Origin: Thalassotalea sp. ND16A
Lineage (GTDB): Bacteria > Pseudomonadota > Gammaproteobacteria > Enterobacterales > Alteromonadaceae
Length of the DNA stretch: 64,000 nucleotides
Direction of reading: 5' to 3'
NCBI RefSeq assembly: GCF_000764205.1
Contig: NZ_JQDZ01000048.1
Coordinates: 165,014 to 229,013 of the forward strand
In this document: positions 1-8,864 of the stretch, piece by piece
Layout of the letters: every line of letters starts with the position of its first letter
Numbering within the stretch: the first letter of the stretch is position 1
Notes under the pieces: model-generated
What the model was told of the DNA's origin: nothing
What the model saw: only the letters and a program-made list of their open reading frames with translations
Database searches by the model: none
Translations under genes and position numbers: made by a program

Positions 1-278
1 TCCTCTAGAGGTTGATCAAGTTGTTGATGAGTAATTGCCAGCTGTTGGGCGACTAACTGATTTTCCAGTTCCGCCACACTTTTCATCAATTGAGCATTAT
101 TTTTAATGAATGGAATCTGATGTTGTTGCAGGAATTCGGATTTTTTAGCCTGTTGGCTGTACAGCCATAGAGATGTGCTAACAAGTAAAACCATCGTTGC
201 TAACAGCAATGCGATGTATAATATTGCCTTAGTTACAATGAAGCCCGGTGTTTTTACCGATGAATTAACGCCATGCAT
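1..278 (-). CDS. Membrane-anchored sensor-like protein, N-terminal fragment (runs off the window)
   Basis: Reading from ATG at 278, 92 codons stay open to the window edge. The product has a short polar start (MHGVNSSVKTPGF), one hydrophobic segment at about residues 16-43 (ILYIALLLATMVLLVST and onward), then a Gln/Leu-rich stretch ending ELENQLVAQQLAITHQQLD that looks like the start of a periplasmic helical sensor domain. This layout is typical of the N-terminus of histidine kinases or other signalling proteins, but no catalytic domain is visible, so the kinase assignment is inference. It diverges from nothing upstream; orn lies on the same strand 190 bp upstream. Confidence 0.55.
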   Translation of the reverse strand, partial: MHGVNSSVKTPGFIVTKAILYIALLLATMVLLVSTSLWLYSQQAKKSEFLQQHQIPFIKNNAQLMKSVAELENQLVAQQLAITHQQLDQPLE

Positions 279-466
279 AGCCACAAACCTTTATTTTTCT
301 TATTAGCTGACAAAATATTACTACTAATTTATTAGTAACTGCTATTCATTAGCTTAGTACAAAAATTCATGATCGTTAGGTTAATTCATGGGTAAATGAA
401 TTTTTCTAAAAATTGTGGTAATTCTGGCATTTAAATCGCTGTGCTTTGGCACTTTTTGCCTGACGC

Positions 467-1012
467 TTAAATTTTAAAAACCTGTTGTCGATATACTTTT
501 AATTCGGCAATAGACTCTCTGATATCATCCAAGGCTAAATGGGTCCCCTGCTTTACCACTTGTTCTAATATCGCGGGTTGCCAACGTTTAACCAACTCTT
601 TAATGGTACTAACATCAATATTTCGATAATGAAAATACTCTTCAAAATCAATCATGTATTTATTAATGAAGCGCCTGTCCTGGCCAATAGAATTACCACA
701 CATAGGTGAAACGCCTTTCTGAACATATTGTTCAATAAATGCAATTGTGGCCTGTTCAGCTTGTAGTAACGTGGTTTTTGAATCTCGGCAGCGCTGCGTT
801 AAACCACTTATTCCGTGTTGTTTTATACACCACTCGTTCATATTATTTAATACATCATCATCTTGATGAATGGCAAACACCGGCCCCTCTGCCAAGATAT
901 TTAACTCACCGTCGGTAATGATTGATGCGATTTCAAGGATCACATCATGTTCTGGTTCTAAACCGGTCATTTCTAGATCTAACCAGATTAAATTGTTTGC
1001 ATTTACCGCCAT
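467..1012 (-). CDS. orn: Oligoribonuclease (Orn)
   Basis: 3'-5' exoribonuclease that degrades 2-5 nt RNA oligomers, including pGpG, to mononucleotides in the cytoplasm. The 181-aa length is the family norm. The DEDDh exonuclease motifs are visible: WLDLEMTGL near residue 10 (Exo I Asp and Glu), [10 protein letters not shown] around 108 (Exo II) and [11 protein letters not shown] near 158 (Exo III His and Asp). The gene is divergent from rsgA with about 100 bp between the two starts, and orn-rsgA-psd is a conserved neighbourhood in gammaproteobacteria. The ATG start follows a normal spacing and gives the standard N-terminus. Confidence 0.97.
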   Translation of the reverse strand: MAVNANNLIWLDLEMTGLEPEHDVILEIASIITDGELNILAEGPVFAIHQDDDVLNNMNEWCIKQHGISGLTQRCRDSKTTLLQAEQATIAFIEQYVQKGVSPMCGNSIGQDRRFINKYMIDFEEYFHYRNIDVSTIKELVKRWQPAILEQVVKQGTHLALDDIRESIAELKVYRQQVFKI

Positions 1013-1116
1013 TTACCCGTCCATTAGTTTGATTTTCATTCTTGCTCTGGTACGAGTATAATACGGGATAAATTAATGCTTTCATAATCTAATCTAAAAA
1101 CTAATGAATTTTATCC

Positions 1117-2148
1117 GTGGCTAAAGCTAAGAAACTGACCAAAGGTCAACACCGCCGTATTAAGCAAAATATTGCCAACAAGTTAAACAAAGAAACCCAG
1201 ATAACTTGGCAAGATAATGAGCTTAGTGAACAACAAACTGGCATTATTGTCAGTCGTTTTGGCCAGCATGCCGATGTTGAAAGCCCTGACGGCGAAGTGT
1301 TTCGTTGTAATATTCGCCGCACTGTTGACAGCATAGTTTGCGGCGATATTGTGGTATGGCGCCAAGGCAAAGAAACTCAGCACAGCATACGCGGTGTTAT
1401 TGAAGCCGTACATGAAAGAACTTCAGTGCTGGCAAGGCCTGATGTCTACGATGGGGTAAAACCCATTGCGGCAAACATTGACCAAATATTTATCGTTTCC
1501 TCGGTGGTACCGGCGTTTAATCCTGACATTATAGACCGCTATTTGGTGGCCACCGAATTAACCGGCATTAAGCCAATCATAGTACTGAATAAGATTGATT
1601 TGCTGAGCGCTGAAAACAAGCTGAAAATTGACCGACACTTGCAGCTTTATCACGACATAGGCTATGAAGTGCTGTACACCAGCTCGAAGGCACAACAAGG
1701 CATAGAAAACATTACCGACAAATTAAATGACAAAACCAGTATTTTTGTCGGCCAGTCGGGTGTGGGTAAGTCCACTCTGGTCAATTCATTAATGCCAGAG
1801 CTGGGCTTGCTTACCAAAGAAGTTTCAGAAAATTCAGGGTTAGGCCAACACACGACCACGGTTGCCCGTTTGTATCACTTTCCAACCGGCGGGCGCTTAA
1901 TCGACTCACCCGGTATTCGCGAGTTTGGTTTGTGGCATTTATCGCCGGAACAAGTGGATCAGGGTTTTATCGAATTTCAGTCATACTTTGGTTATTGTAA
2001 ATTTCGTGATTGCAAACATCAAAACGATCCCGGTTGCGCTTTGCAACAAGCGGTCAGCGATGGCAAAATCAACCCTTTGCGCTTTGCCAGTTATCAGCGG
2101 ATATTGGCCAGTCTGGGTGATAATAAGCTGACCTCACGCTTTAACTAA
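1117..2148 (+). CDS. rsgA: Small ribosomal subunit biogenesis GTPase RsgA
   Basis: Circularly permuted GTPase that assists late maturation of the 30S subunit. An N-terminal OB fold (about residues 40-110) binds rRNA. The G motifs appear in permuted order: G4 NKID near residue 158, then G1 GQSGVGKST near 212 and G3 DSPG near 265. A C-terminal zinc knuckle is visible as the Cys/His cluster in GYCKFRDCKHQNDPGC near 292-307. Length 343 aa is typical. The start is GTG at 1117, giving the family-like Lys-rich MAKAKKLTKGQ N-terminus; there is no better ATG. It is followed by psd after 113 bp. Confidence 0.97.
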   Translation: MAKAKKLTKGQHRRIKQNIANKLNKETQITWQDNELSEQQTGIIVSRFGQHADVESPDGEVFRCNIRRTVDSIVCGDIVVWRQGKETQHSIRGVIEAVHERTSVLARPDVYDGVKPIAANIDQIFIVSSVVPAFNPDIIDRYLVATELTGIKPIIVLNKIDLLSAENKLKIDRHLQLYHDIGYEVLYTSSKAQQGIENITDKLNDKTSIFVGQSGVGKSTLVNSLMPELGLLTKEVSENSGLGQHTTTVARLYHFPTGGRLIDSPGIREFGLWHLSPEQVDQGFIEFQSYFGYCKFRDCKHQNDPGCALQQAVSDGKINPLRFASYQRILASLGDNKLTSRFN

Positions 2149-2261
2149 GCGGACAAATTTAAGCATAAAATATGCATTACATAAAAATACTTTAATCATT
2201 TAATAATTTACGTCGGTAAATCACTTTTTACTGACACTGTATCGTTTAAAAGGAAACTCTT

Positions 2262-3134
2262 GTGTCATTGGATAATATGAAAATTGCCCTACAATACGCT
2301 ATGCCAAAACATGGTTTATCTCGTTTAGTGGGCAAGTTTGCCGGCGCCAAAGCGGGGCCTTTAACCACCTTTGCTATTAAGCGTTTTATTAAAGCTTACA
2401 GCATTAATATGAGTGAAGCCAAGCTGCAAGATGCCGCTGATTTTGCCACTTTCAATGATTTCTTTACCCGTGAATTGCAAGATGGTGCACGCACCATTAA
2501 CCCCGATGTTAAGGACGTCTGTTTCCCGGTGGATGGTGCTATCAGCCAACAAGGTGACATAATTGACGATCAAATTATTCAGGCCAAGGGCTTTAATTAT
2601 TCGCTGGAAACCTTGTTAGGTGGCAAAAAAGCAACGGCTGAACCGTTTCAGGGCGGTAAATTTTCCACCATATATCTGGCGCCGAAAGATTATCACCGCA
2701 TTCATATGCCAATCGCCGGTACCTTGCGCGAAATGATTTTTGTGCCTGGCGATCTATTTTCGGTAAACCCGCTGACGGCGAATAATGTACCGAATCTGTT
2801 TTCCCGCAATGAACGCGTAGTGGCTATTTTTGATACTGCCATCGGACCGATGGCGATGGTTCTTGTCGGCGCCACCATTGTTGCCAGCATTGAAACCGTT
2901 TGGGCCGGCACAATTGCCCCAAATAAAGAAAAACAAGTGATGACCTGGACCTACCCGAGCACCGGTGAAAACGCCATTCACCTGGAAAAAGGCGCAGAAA
3001 TGGGCCGTTTCAAACTTGGCTCAACCACGGTTTGCTGTTTCCCGCCAAATACCATTGAATTTACCGAAGGGGATGGCCCTGAAACGGTAACCCGGTTAGG
3101 TAAACCATACGCCACAATTATCAAGGAAGATTAA
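2262..3134 (+). CDS. psd: Phosphatidylserine decarboxylase proenzyme
   Basis: Converts phosphatidylserine to phosphatidylethanolamine at the inner membrane. The protein autocleaves at the LGST motif near residue 252 (seen in [10 protein letters not shown]) to form a beta chain and a pyruvoyl-bearing alpha chain. Other family marks are the GDLFSVNP and YHRIHMP blocks. 290 aa is the usual length. The start is GTG at 2262, preceded by an AAGGAAA ribosome binding site; an ATG six codons in is a less likely alternative. Downstream of rsgA on the same strand, and convergent with gspN. Confidence 0.97.
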   Translation: MSLDNMKIALQYAMPKHGLSRLVGKFAGAKAGPLTTFAIKRFIKAYSINMSEAKLQDAADFATFNDFFTRELQDGARTINPDVKDVCFPVDGAISQQGDIIDDQIIQAKGFNYSLETLLGGKKATAEPFQGGKFSTIYLAPKDYHRIHMPIAGTLREMIFVPGDLFSVNPLTANNVPNLFSRNERVVAIFDTAIGPMAMVLVGATIVASIETVWAGTIAPNKEKQVMTWTYPSTGENAIHLEKGAEMGRFKLGSTTVCCFPPNTIEFTEGDGPETVTRLGKPYATIIKED

Positions 3135-3148
3135 AAAACGCAATTAAT

Positions 3149-3176
3149 TGGGCAGTCTGCAATTGTTGGCTGCCCA
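3149..3176. terminator. Possible bidirectional hairpin between psd and gspN
   Basis: A 7-bp stem TGGGCAG / CTGCCCA encloses a 14-nt loop in the gap between the convergent genes psd and gspN. There is no clear T run on either side, so its role as a terminator is only a guess from position. Confidence 0.35.
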
Positions 3177-3212
3177 GCTAAGCCATTTAGTCGGCTAAAA
3201 TATCAAGGACTA

Positions 3213-3962
3213 TTATAGACTGATTTTATAGCGGCCTTGCCGATCTTTGTTACCGATAAAACCGAGTACAGGTTTCAAGTTTTCTGGAAACTTATCGCCT
3301 GGGGTTAGATAACCATTCGCCTTTATTCGGCTTTTACTCAGCACATAGGCGGTAAGCTCCAGCCCTAAATCATTGTTCGGATCTATGGTAATATTGAGCG
3401 AGCCCTTTTCACAACTGAGCAGGGCTGTTAACGAGCCCAATTCAACGTTTTCTTCCAGCGCATTTACTCTGGCATTCGGCCAGTTTATTGCACCTTGGGC
3501 AACCTCACATATCGGCTTACCTATGGCAAACTCTGCCATGGTCAAATGAATTTGGCCGGCGGCAGTGACATCTATTGGTAAGTTTAACTGGCCAATAACT
3601 TCATTAGCATCTATCTTAATATCAGCATTGGATATTGCTAGCTCAGAGGTTAAATTTGATAGCTCAAGTCGACCTGAGATACTGGCTAAGTTACTGCCCA
3701 TAGTTACCGTAACCTCTGGCTTTAGTGTTATCAGCGAAAAATAACTCACTGACCAGTTCACATTTTCAAGACTGAGTTGATTAATCGTTAACGTCTTCGC
3801 TTTGCCGGAAAAAACAGAACCGCTAATATCGTGCAAGCTTACCCCTGTTGGCAACTCTATACGCGACAGTAATTTATCTGCTGGCGCCAAATTGACCAAA
3901 AACACTAAATACAGCAGGATAAATCCGGTAAAAATGGCTAAATATTTTTTTATTTGTTTCAT
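3213..3962 (-). CDS. gspN: Type II secretion system protein GspN
   Basis: Accessory inner-membrane protein of the type II secretion machine and last gene of the gsp operon. One N-terminal membrane anchor (FTGFILLYLVFLVNLAPADKL begins near residue 12; only part quoted) precedes a beta-rich periplasmic domain with the family-like GVSLHDISGSVFSGKA and VNWSVS segments. 249 aa matches GspN. It starts 39 bp after gspM ends. GspN is dispensable in many systems; its role is poorly defined. Confidence 0.9.
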   Translation of the reverse strand: MKQIKKYLAIFTGFILLYLVFLVNLAPADKLLSRIELPTGVSLHDISGSVFSGKAKTLTINQLSLENVNWSVSYFSLITLKPEVTVTMGSNLASISGRLELSNLTSELAISNADIKIDANEVIGQLNLPIDVTAAGQIHLTMAEFAIGKPICEVAQGAINWPNARVNALEENVELGSLTALLSCEKGSLNITIDPNNDLGLELTAYVLSKSRIKANGYLTPGDKFPENLKPVLGFIGNKDRQGRYKISL

Positions 3963-4001
3963 ACTAAAGAAATTCTTGTTTTTTTATTTGGTTAACAACA
4001 A

Positions 4002-4472
4002 TTAAGCTTTGCCTAACTGTAAACGTCGCACTTTAACTGTGCCAGATTTGCTGCCAGTAGCAATGTCTGCGGCAATAATGTTAACCCCTTCATTGGTGGT
4101 TAAATGCTGTAACCAGGCTAACAGCGCGTTAAATTCCACTTCATCAACCCACACCTGTAAATCGTCACCTTGCGGCTGCATTCTTGCTATCTCGATGGCC
4201 TGACGTTTCGCCGTACGGTTAACCACACTCGATAAACTGCCCGATGATTTTTTAGCACCACCACTGCGTTGCAATTGTTTATATTGAACAATATTATCAC
4301 TAACCCACGCGGCCAGTTTTTGCTGCTTCACCAGCTTTACTCGTGATTTTTCAATGCTTTCATTTAACGGCTGCCAGACCAGGCTAATGAACAAGAAAAT
4401 AACAACCACCACTGACATTGCTGCAACCAATTGCTGCTCACGGGCATTTAACCCTTGCCACCATTGTTTCAT
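4002..4472 (-). CDS. gspM: Type II secretion system protein GspM
   Basis: Bitopic inner-membrane component that forms the assembly platform with GspL, GspF and GspE. The N-terminal LNAREQQLVAAMS segment followed by one hydrophobic helix (about residues 17-36) and WQPL is the classic GspM signature; a coiled coil and ferredoxin-like periplasmic domain follow. 156 aa is typical. Its ATG abuts the gspL stop, sharing one base, which implies translational coupling. Confidence 0.94.
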   Translation of the reverse strand: MKQWWQGLNAREQQLVAAMSVVVVIFLFISLVWQPLNESIEKSRVKLVKQQKLAAWVSDNIVQYKQLQRSGGAKKSSGSLSSVVNRTAKRQAIEIARMQPQGDDLQVWVDEVEFNALLAWLQHLTTNEGVNIIAADIATGSKSGTVKVRRLQLGKA

Positions 4473-5692
4473 TATTTACTCCTGATATTGAATGAACCAG
4501 TAACCTGGTCACCCTGGTTGTTTTGCGCGCCAGCATCGACAATTAGCGAAGCACTTTCTAACGCCTGTTTAAACTGTTCAAAACTTTGATAATCATTAGC
4601 CGTAACCGATAACCTCAGTTCCTGACGCTTGGCGTCATAACGTAATGTTTCGGGTTTTAATTTCGGCACTTTAGCAAAGGCAGGTTGTACTTGATCTAAC
4701 ATGACTAACAAGCCAGTATCTGAGCTGGCAGTACCAAATTCAGCCAGTTTGCTGCTGAGTTGCCGTTTTATCGTTGAAAACCGCACTCGCTTAGTTTGTG
4801 GGAAGGCCGTTTTATAATCCGCTTCAATGGCGGCACTAACGTCTGCATATTGACTGTTCAATTGCGTCAGTTCAACAACCTTACCGGTAAGATTCAATAA
4901 CAAAGCAAACACGGCAATACCAGCAACCCACAACCAATTGTCAAGTTCTGGCGAGCGTTGCTCCTTAACCAGATATTCACCTTGCAATAAATTAAACGTT
5001 TGCTGCTCGACGCCTTTGGCTAACAGTAATAATGGCAATTCTTCCGGCTCTTCGTTTATCTCTAACTGCTGATGTTCAAGCTCTATTGGTGAGTATGAAT
5101 TTAGTTGTTGTGGCTCTTCATGATCAACCAGTAATTGCTCAACCACCAAATCACCTATGCTGTCATTGATGATGAGTCCTTGCCAGTGCCCGGTTCTCAT
5201 TAATAGTTGTTGGTTAATTACCACTGCCGACCAGTGATTGTTCACTAACGGTAAAGCCAGGTAATCGGGTACCATTGATTTCACCGTGATATTGGCCGCT
5301 TGAAACCAAGATAGCCAGGTATCTATCTGCTTGCTCGCGATGACGGACAAAAAGCAATTTTCATCGCCAAGATGCTCTTTCGGTTTGCTCGCATAGGCAA
5401 AAAATAGCTGTTCCACATCTTCCGCTAAATCATCTTCTAGCATATATGGCGCTGCCGCTTTTATCGCCCGTTCAGACTTACCCGGTACGGTTAAGCAGTG
5501 CAAACGAACATCGGCACCATTAATGATAACCTTTACCGTTCGTCCTTGCGCTTTTTCAGTGAGTTGATCCAGACAATCTTTATTGACCAATTCGCCACTG
5601 GCAATTTCATCACTTTGCTGATCATTGGTAATTAGCCATTGAACTGGATCGCTGTCTTGGCTGCCAATGCGAATATATAAAGTTTCTCGCAC
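4472..5692 (-). CDS. gspL: Type II secretion system protein GspL
   Basis: Platform protein with a cytoplasmic actin-like domain that recruits the GspE ATPase, one membrane helix and a periplasmic ferredoxin-like domain. The start METLYIRIGSQDSDPV-type N-terminus (here MRETLYIRIGS), the PVQW motif, the LED-rich segment after KAAAPYMLEDDLAEDVEQ and a single membrane helix near residue 253-270 (NWLWVAGIAVFALLLN) fit the family. 406 aa is normal. It shares one base with the end of gspK and one with the start of gspM. Confidence 0.95.
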   Translation of the reverse strand: MRETLYIRIGSQDSDPVQWLITNDQQSDEIASGELVNKDCLDQLTEKAQGRTVKVIINGADVRLHCLTVPGKSERAIKAAAPYMLEDDLAEDVEQLFFAYASKPKEHLGDENCFLSVIASKQIDTWLSWFQAANITVKSMVPDYLALPLVNNHWSAVVINQQLLMRTGHWQGLIINDSIGDLVVEQLLVDHEEPQQLNSYSPIELEHQQLEINEEPEELPLLLLAKGVEQQTFNLLQGEYLVKEQRSPELDNWLWVAGIAVFALLLNLTGKVVELTQLNSQYADVSAAIEADYKTAFPQTKRVRFSTIKRQLSSKLAEFGTASSDTGLLVMLDQVQPAFAKVPKLKPETLRYDAKRQELRLSVTANDYQSFEQFKQALESASLIVDAGAQNNQGDQVTGSFNIRSK

Positions 5693-6768
5693 TATTGTTC
5701 TCCAACACTTCTATTAACCACGCTAATGGTTTCATCTTTATTAATTTTCATAATTGAATTCATACTAAAATAACTATCATTAAATGATGTTTTGGTGATC
5801 AATTTAAAATATTCGCTATCAACCACAAACTGTCGTTTAAATTGATCAAAATCTTGTAACCCTGTTACGGCACTAACGCTATAAAAGTCGTCAATGGTTT
5901 TAAATCCTTCTTCGCCACGCTGTGAGAATATTTCTTCTACCACGCTGGCATCAACACCACCAAGTAGTGCTTGTAATAACTCAGTATGTTCTTCATCTAT
6001 GGTGTTAATATTAATTTTATGCATCTCAGAATTAGGGATCACACAGACATGATCTTTTAAAGCATAGATGACTTGTGGACTAAAGTGCTCAATCAATCTT
6101 AATTCATTGACACTGGCTAACAAGCCATTGGCGGCCAGGTAAGGATATTCTTTAGCCGCATAATCATTATCTTCGGCGCCGCCGGCGCTGACAATTGACG
6201 AGTCTTCATCTAACCAGTCGAGTAAGGCATCGCTCATCGATTCGGCTTCAAAATTGCCTACTCCGTCAATATTGAGTGATGAGATTAATTCAATCAAGGC
6301 AACCTTTGCCATATTTTCAATTTTTTTACCACTGGCCGATGCACCGGGTTTTCCTTTTTCCTCATCTTCAGAAGGGGCGGAACTCCCAGGAGCAGCTGAG
6401 CTGTCACTATTATCCTGCTCTTTATTGATCAACGAATTTAAATTAAAACAGGCCTGCATGTCTTTAATCTCACCGCTGATTGAGCCTAAATCCACGGGAA
6501 AACTGGTTTCACCACTGGCCCAAATTTGACCTAAATGAGTCACCTCCTTGTCGTCTTTTTCTTTAAAGGACAAGGTCAGTACCGATTTGGCGAATGCTTC
6601 TGCGCCCATGGCATGCCAATAGGCTTGCTGGTTTGAATTCAAATTATCGGTACGTTGAATTTGAAAAATTAAGGCCGAACTCATTTTTGTTGCCAGCACA
6701 ACGGCAACGGCTACCACTAACATCACGGTAATTAACGCTACGCCGCTTTGCTGCTTAGAGTGCGCCAT
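5692..6768 (-). CDS. gspK: Type II secretion minor pseudopilin GspK
   Basis: Minor pseudopilin at the tip of the pseudopilus, with a prepilin-like N-terminus SGVALITVMLVVAVAVVL and a large periplasmic domain. The start was set at ATG 6768 because an AAGG site lies just upstream and it leaves the short leader MAHSKQQS typical of GspK; an in-frame ATG at 6801 overlaps gspJ by 14 bases and is the alternative. A Ser/Pro/Glu-rich low-complexity insert (SSAAPGSSAPSEDEEKG) in the middle is unusual. The helix-hairpin-like repeat near the C-terminus (GVDASVVEEIFSQRG) is family-typical. Confidence 0.93.
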   Translation of the reverse strand: MAHSKQQSGVALITVMLVVAVAVVLATKMSSALIFQIQRTDNLNSNQQAYWHAMGAEAFAKSVLTLSFKEKDDKEVTHLGQIWASGETSFPVDLGSISGEIKDMQACFNLNSLINKEQDNSDSSAAPGSSAPSEDEEKGKPGASASGKKIENMAKVALIELISSLNIDGVGNFEAESMSDALLDWLDEDSSIVSAGGAEDNDYAAKEYPYLAANGLLASVNELRLIEHFSPQVIYALKDHVCVIPNSEMHKININTIDEEHTELLQALLGGVDASVVEEIFSQRGEEGFKTIDDFYSVSAVTGLQDFDQFKRQFVVDSEYFKLITKTSFNDSYFSMNSIMKINKDETISVVNRSVGEQ

Positions 6769-6787
6769 TAAACCTTCGTTGAGTGAA

Positions 6788-7414
6788 TTAAGTTTGATCA
6801 TCTTCAGCCTTAGGTTCAGCGAGACCAGGAACCAAAAATTGACGACGAATTAGCCCTAAATCATTCAGTTCTATTTCAATGGCAATGGCTAACGGCAGAT
6901 CTTCTTCAGGTAAGTCTTTCAGCCATTTTTTACCATTATAAAACTCAAAGTCGACCTTTTCGACGCCGCTAATCAGCGCTCTTATTTTCGGCTCATCGCC
7001 GGCAACAGCATCGACAAAGACATAATGCATTCGATTTAAAATATCTTCTTCTAACTGATAAGCAACCGCCTGGACATCACTGCGCGGCAACATTAGTCCA
7101 GGATTACGCCAGCCTTGTCGAACAAAGGCAATACCATGGGTATTGGCTGAATAGGTTGATTCATTAGTATGGATAAAGCTCTTTAACGGCTCATCGCCAT
7201 TTAAACGTACGCTACGACGGGTGATCTGGATAAAATCTCGCTCCATCACTAAAAACGCCCGTTGCAACTCACTTAATCTATCACTATGAAGTTTTCCTTG
7301 CTCGCTGCTATCAATGATGGTGGTTAAAATTTTTGCACTGGACAATGAAATTAATGAAAATAGCACAATGGCAATGAGTACTTCCAATAAGGTGAAGCCG
7401 CGTTGATTCCTCAT
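6788..7414 (-). CDS. gspJ: Type II secretion minor pseudopilin GspJ
   Basis: Minor pseudopilin with a type III signal peptide: MRNQRGFTLLEVLIAIVLF, cleaved after Gly by the prepilin peptidase GspO, with Glu at mature position 5. The body (208 aa) has the GspJ marks LQRAFLVMERDFIQI and a C-terminal QFLVPG. Start ATG overlaps the gspI stop as ATGA. It works with GspI and GspK in the initiating tip complex. Confidence 0.95.
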   Translation of the reverse strand: MRNQRGFTLLEVLIAIVLFSLISLSSAKILTTIIDSSEQGKLHSDRLSELQRAFLVMERDFIQITRRSVRLNGDEPLKSFIHTNESTYSANTHGIAFVRQGWRNPGLMLPRSDVQAVAYQLEEDILNRMHYVFVDAVAGDEPKIRALISGVEKVDFEFYNGKKWLKDLPEEDLPLAIAIEIELNDLGLIRRQFLVPGLAEPKAEDDQT

Positions 7415-7809
7415 TTTTGTGCCTTAGGATTGCTGACGTAAGTAATCAAACTGGTGACCGAGTATTCATCGTCCTCTTGTTCTCTTACTTCAACGGTGAT
7501 GGCACGCATATTTTTATCTTCAGTTTCCTGAATAACCCGTTGCCAATGCCATTCTCGCCCGGCCATTTCACTCTTGCCAGATTTCTTCTTTGGTGGCCAG
7601 TTTTGCTCTAAATTAGCTTCTACCAGCTGGTTCGCAGCTACCCATTGCGCCACACTTAAGCGCTCTAAGCTAGCCGTGCCCATTAAACTGGAGCCCGCGA
7701 CCTTTAATAACGCAGTTGCGGCAAAGGCAAATACCGCGAGAGCAAGCAGCACTTCCAGTAGCGTAAATCCGGCAATGGTTTTAATTGTTGAGCGATTAGC
7801 GAGTTTCAT
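7411..7809 (-). CDS. gspI: Type II secretion minor pseudopilin GspI
   Basis: Minor pseudopilin; N-terminus KTIAGFTLLEVLLALAVFAF carries the prepilin cleavage site and Glu5. The WVAANQLVEANL and GREWHWQ blocks are characteristic of GspI. The start at 7809 (MKLANRST) is preferred; an in-frame ATG at 7827 would add six hydrophobic residues ahead of the charged leader. It overlaps the gspH end by 14 bases and gspJ by 4. Confidence 0.94.
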   Translation of the reverse strand: MKLANRSTIKTIAGFTLLEVLLALAVFAFAATALLKVAGSSLMGTASLERLSVAQWVAANQLVEANLEQNWPPKKKSGKSEMAGREWHWQRVIQETEDKNMRAITVEVREQEDDEYSVTSLITYVSNPKAQK

Positions 7810-8371
7810 CAATAAAAGGCCCCTCAATGGTTAGCGGAATGGTATAGCTACCAACCACATCATAATGCATCGGCAAGTCGAAATCGTCGTCGTAACTGAA
7901 GGTAAGTTTAAATGGGGTGATATCGCCACCGGAGAGGATGAAAATTTGCGGGTACACCGGCTCTTCTTCTTCGTCGAACGCCGCTTCTTCTTCAAATTCT
8001 TCAAACAAGCTTTGGCTAACCATCATTTGCCCATCACTGGGCAAATCATCGAGCGTGAGCGTGATCGCATAAGGCTCTTCAAAATAAGCCTGGGTTAAGC
8101 TGTCTTGTTCGGGTACCGGCACCCAACGCAAGCCATCAAACGCCAAAAATTGATAGCTATTATCTTCAACCAACAAGCCAAGCTCGATATTATTGAGCAA
8201 CGCATATTCACTGGCTAAATTAAACAGCGCGGCAAATTTCTGACTTTCAAGCTCAAGCTTATCTTCAATAGGAGAACCAGTAACATTGCCTACCAGCACC
8301 TTTAAGAGCATACCTATGACTACCAGCACCAGCATCACTTCTAATAGTGTAAATCCCCTATTGTTTTTCAT
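7796..8371 (-). CDS. gspH: Type II secretion minor pseudopilin GspH
   Basis: Minor pseudopilin. MKNNRGFTLLEVMLVLVVIG is the prepilin peptidase signal with Glu5. The body has the GspH-type ALLNNIELGLLVEDNSYQF block. An unusual acidic insert, FEEFEEEAAFDEEEEPVYP, lies near residue 130. The start at 8371 gives the normal short leader; an ATG at 8389 is also in frame. It follows gspG after about 46 bp. Confidence 0.93.
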   Translation of the reverse strand: MKNNRGFTLLEVMLVLVVIGMLLKVLVGNVTGSPIEDKLELESQKFAALFNLASEYALLNNIELGLLVEDNSYQFLAFDGLRWVPVPEQDSLTQAYFEEPYAITLTLDDLPSDGQMMVSQSLFEEFEEEAAFDEEEEPVYPQIFILSGGDITPFKLTFSYDDDFDLPMHYDVVGSYTIPLTIEGPFIDETR

Positions 8372-8417
8372 TGATATTGCTCGTAACAAATACTAGCTGT
8401 TATACAAAATTGATTAA

Positions 8418-8855
8418 TTATCTATATTCATCAACATTCCAGTTGCCGATGTCATCATCTGTGCCAGGCTCGCCATCAGGACCAACGCTGAATACGTCAA
8501 TAATGCCATTTTCACCTGGATTTAATAACACGTATTCATTACCCCAGGGGTCTACTGGCAGACGAGGTAAATAACCACCTTCCGGAAAACGTCTTGGTAA
8601 TGGTTCTATATCGGTTGCTTCAACCAAGGCTTCTAACCCTTGCTCAGTCGACGGGAAGTTATAATTGGCCATCTTGTACAATTTTAACTGCTGTTCAATT
8701 GAGCCGATATCAGCCACTGAAGTTTTGATTTTTGCGGTGTCCAGGTTGCCCATTAAATTAGGCACAACCATTGCTCCTAAAATACCTAAAATTACGATTA
8801 CAACCATAACTTCTAGCAAGGTAAAACCTTTGACTTTGTTGTGTTTTCTGTTCAT
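8418..8855 (-). CDS. gspG: Type II secretion major pseudopilin GspG
   Basis: Major subunit of the periplasmic pseudopilus that pushes substrates through the secretin. KGFTLLEVMVVIVILGILG is the N-terminal methylated helix; DNYNFPSTEQGLEAL-like (here NYNFPSTEQGLEALV), LPVDPWGNEY and the C-terminal GPDGEPGTDDDIGNW calcium-binding loop are diagnostic. 145 aa is standard. It is 10 bp downstream of gspF. Confidence 0.98.
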   Translation of the reverse strand: MNRKHNKVKGFTLLEVMVVIVILGILGAMVVPNLMGNLDTAKIKTSVADIGSIEQQLKLYKMANYNFPSTEQGLEALVEATDIEPLPRRFPEGGYLPRLPVDPWGNEYVLLNPGENGIIDVFSVGPDGEPGTDDDIGNWNVDEYR

Positions 8856-8864
8856 TTTTACTAC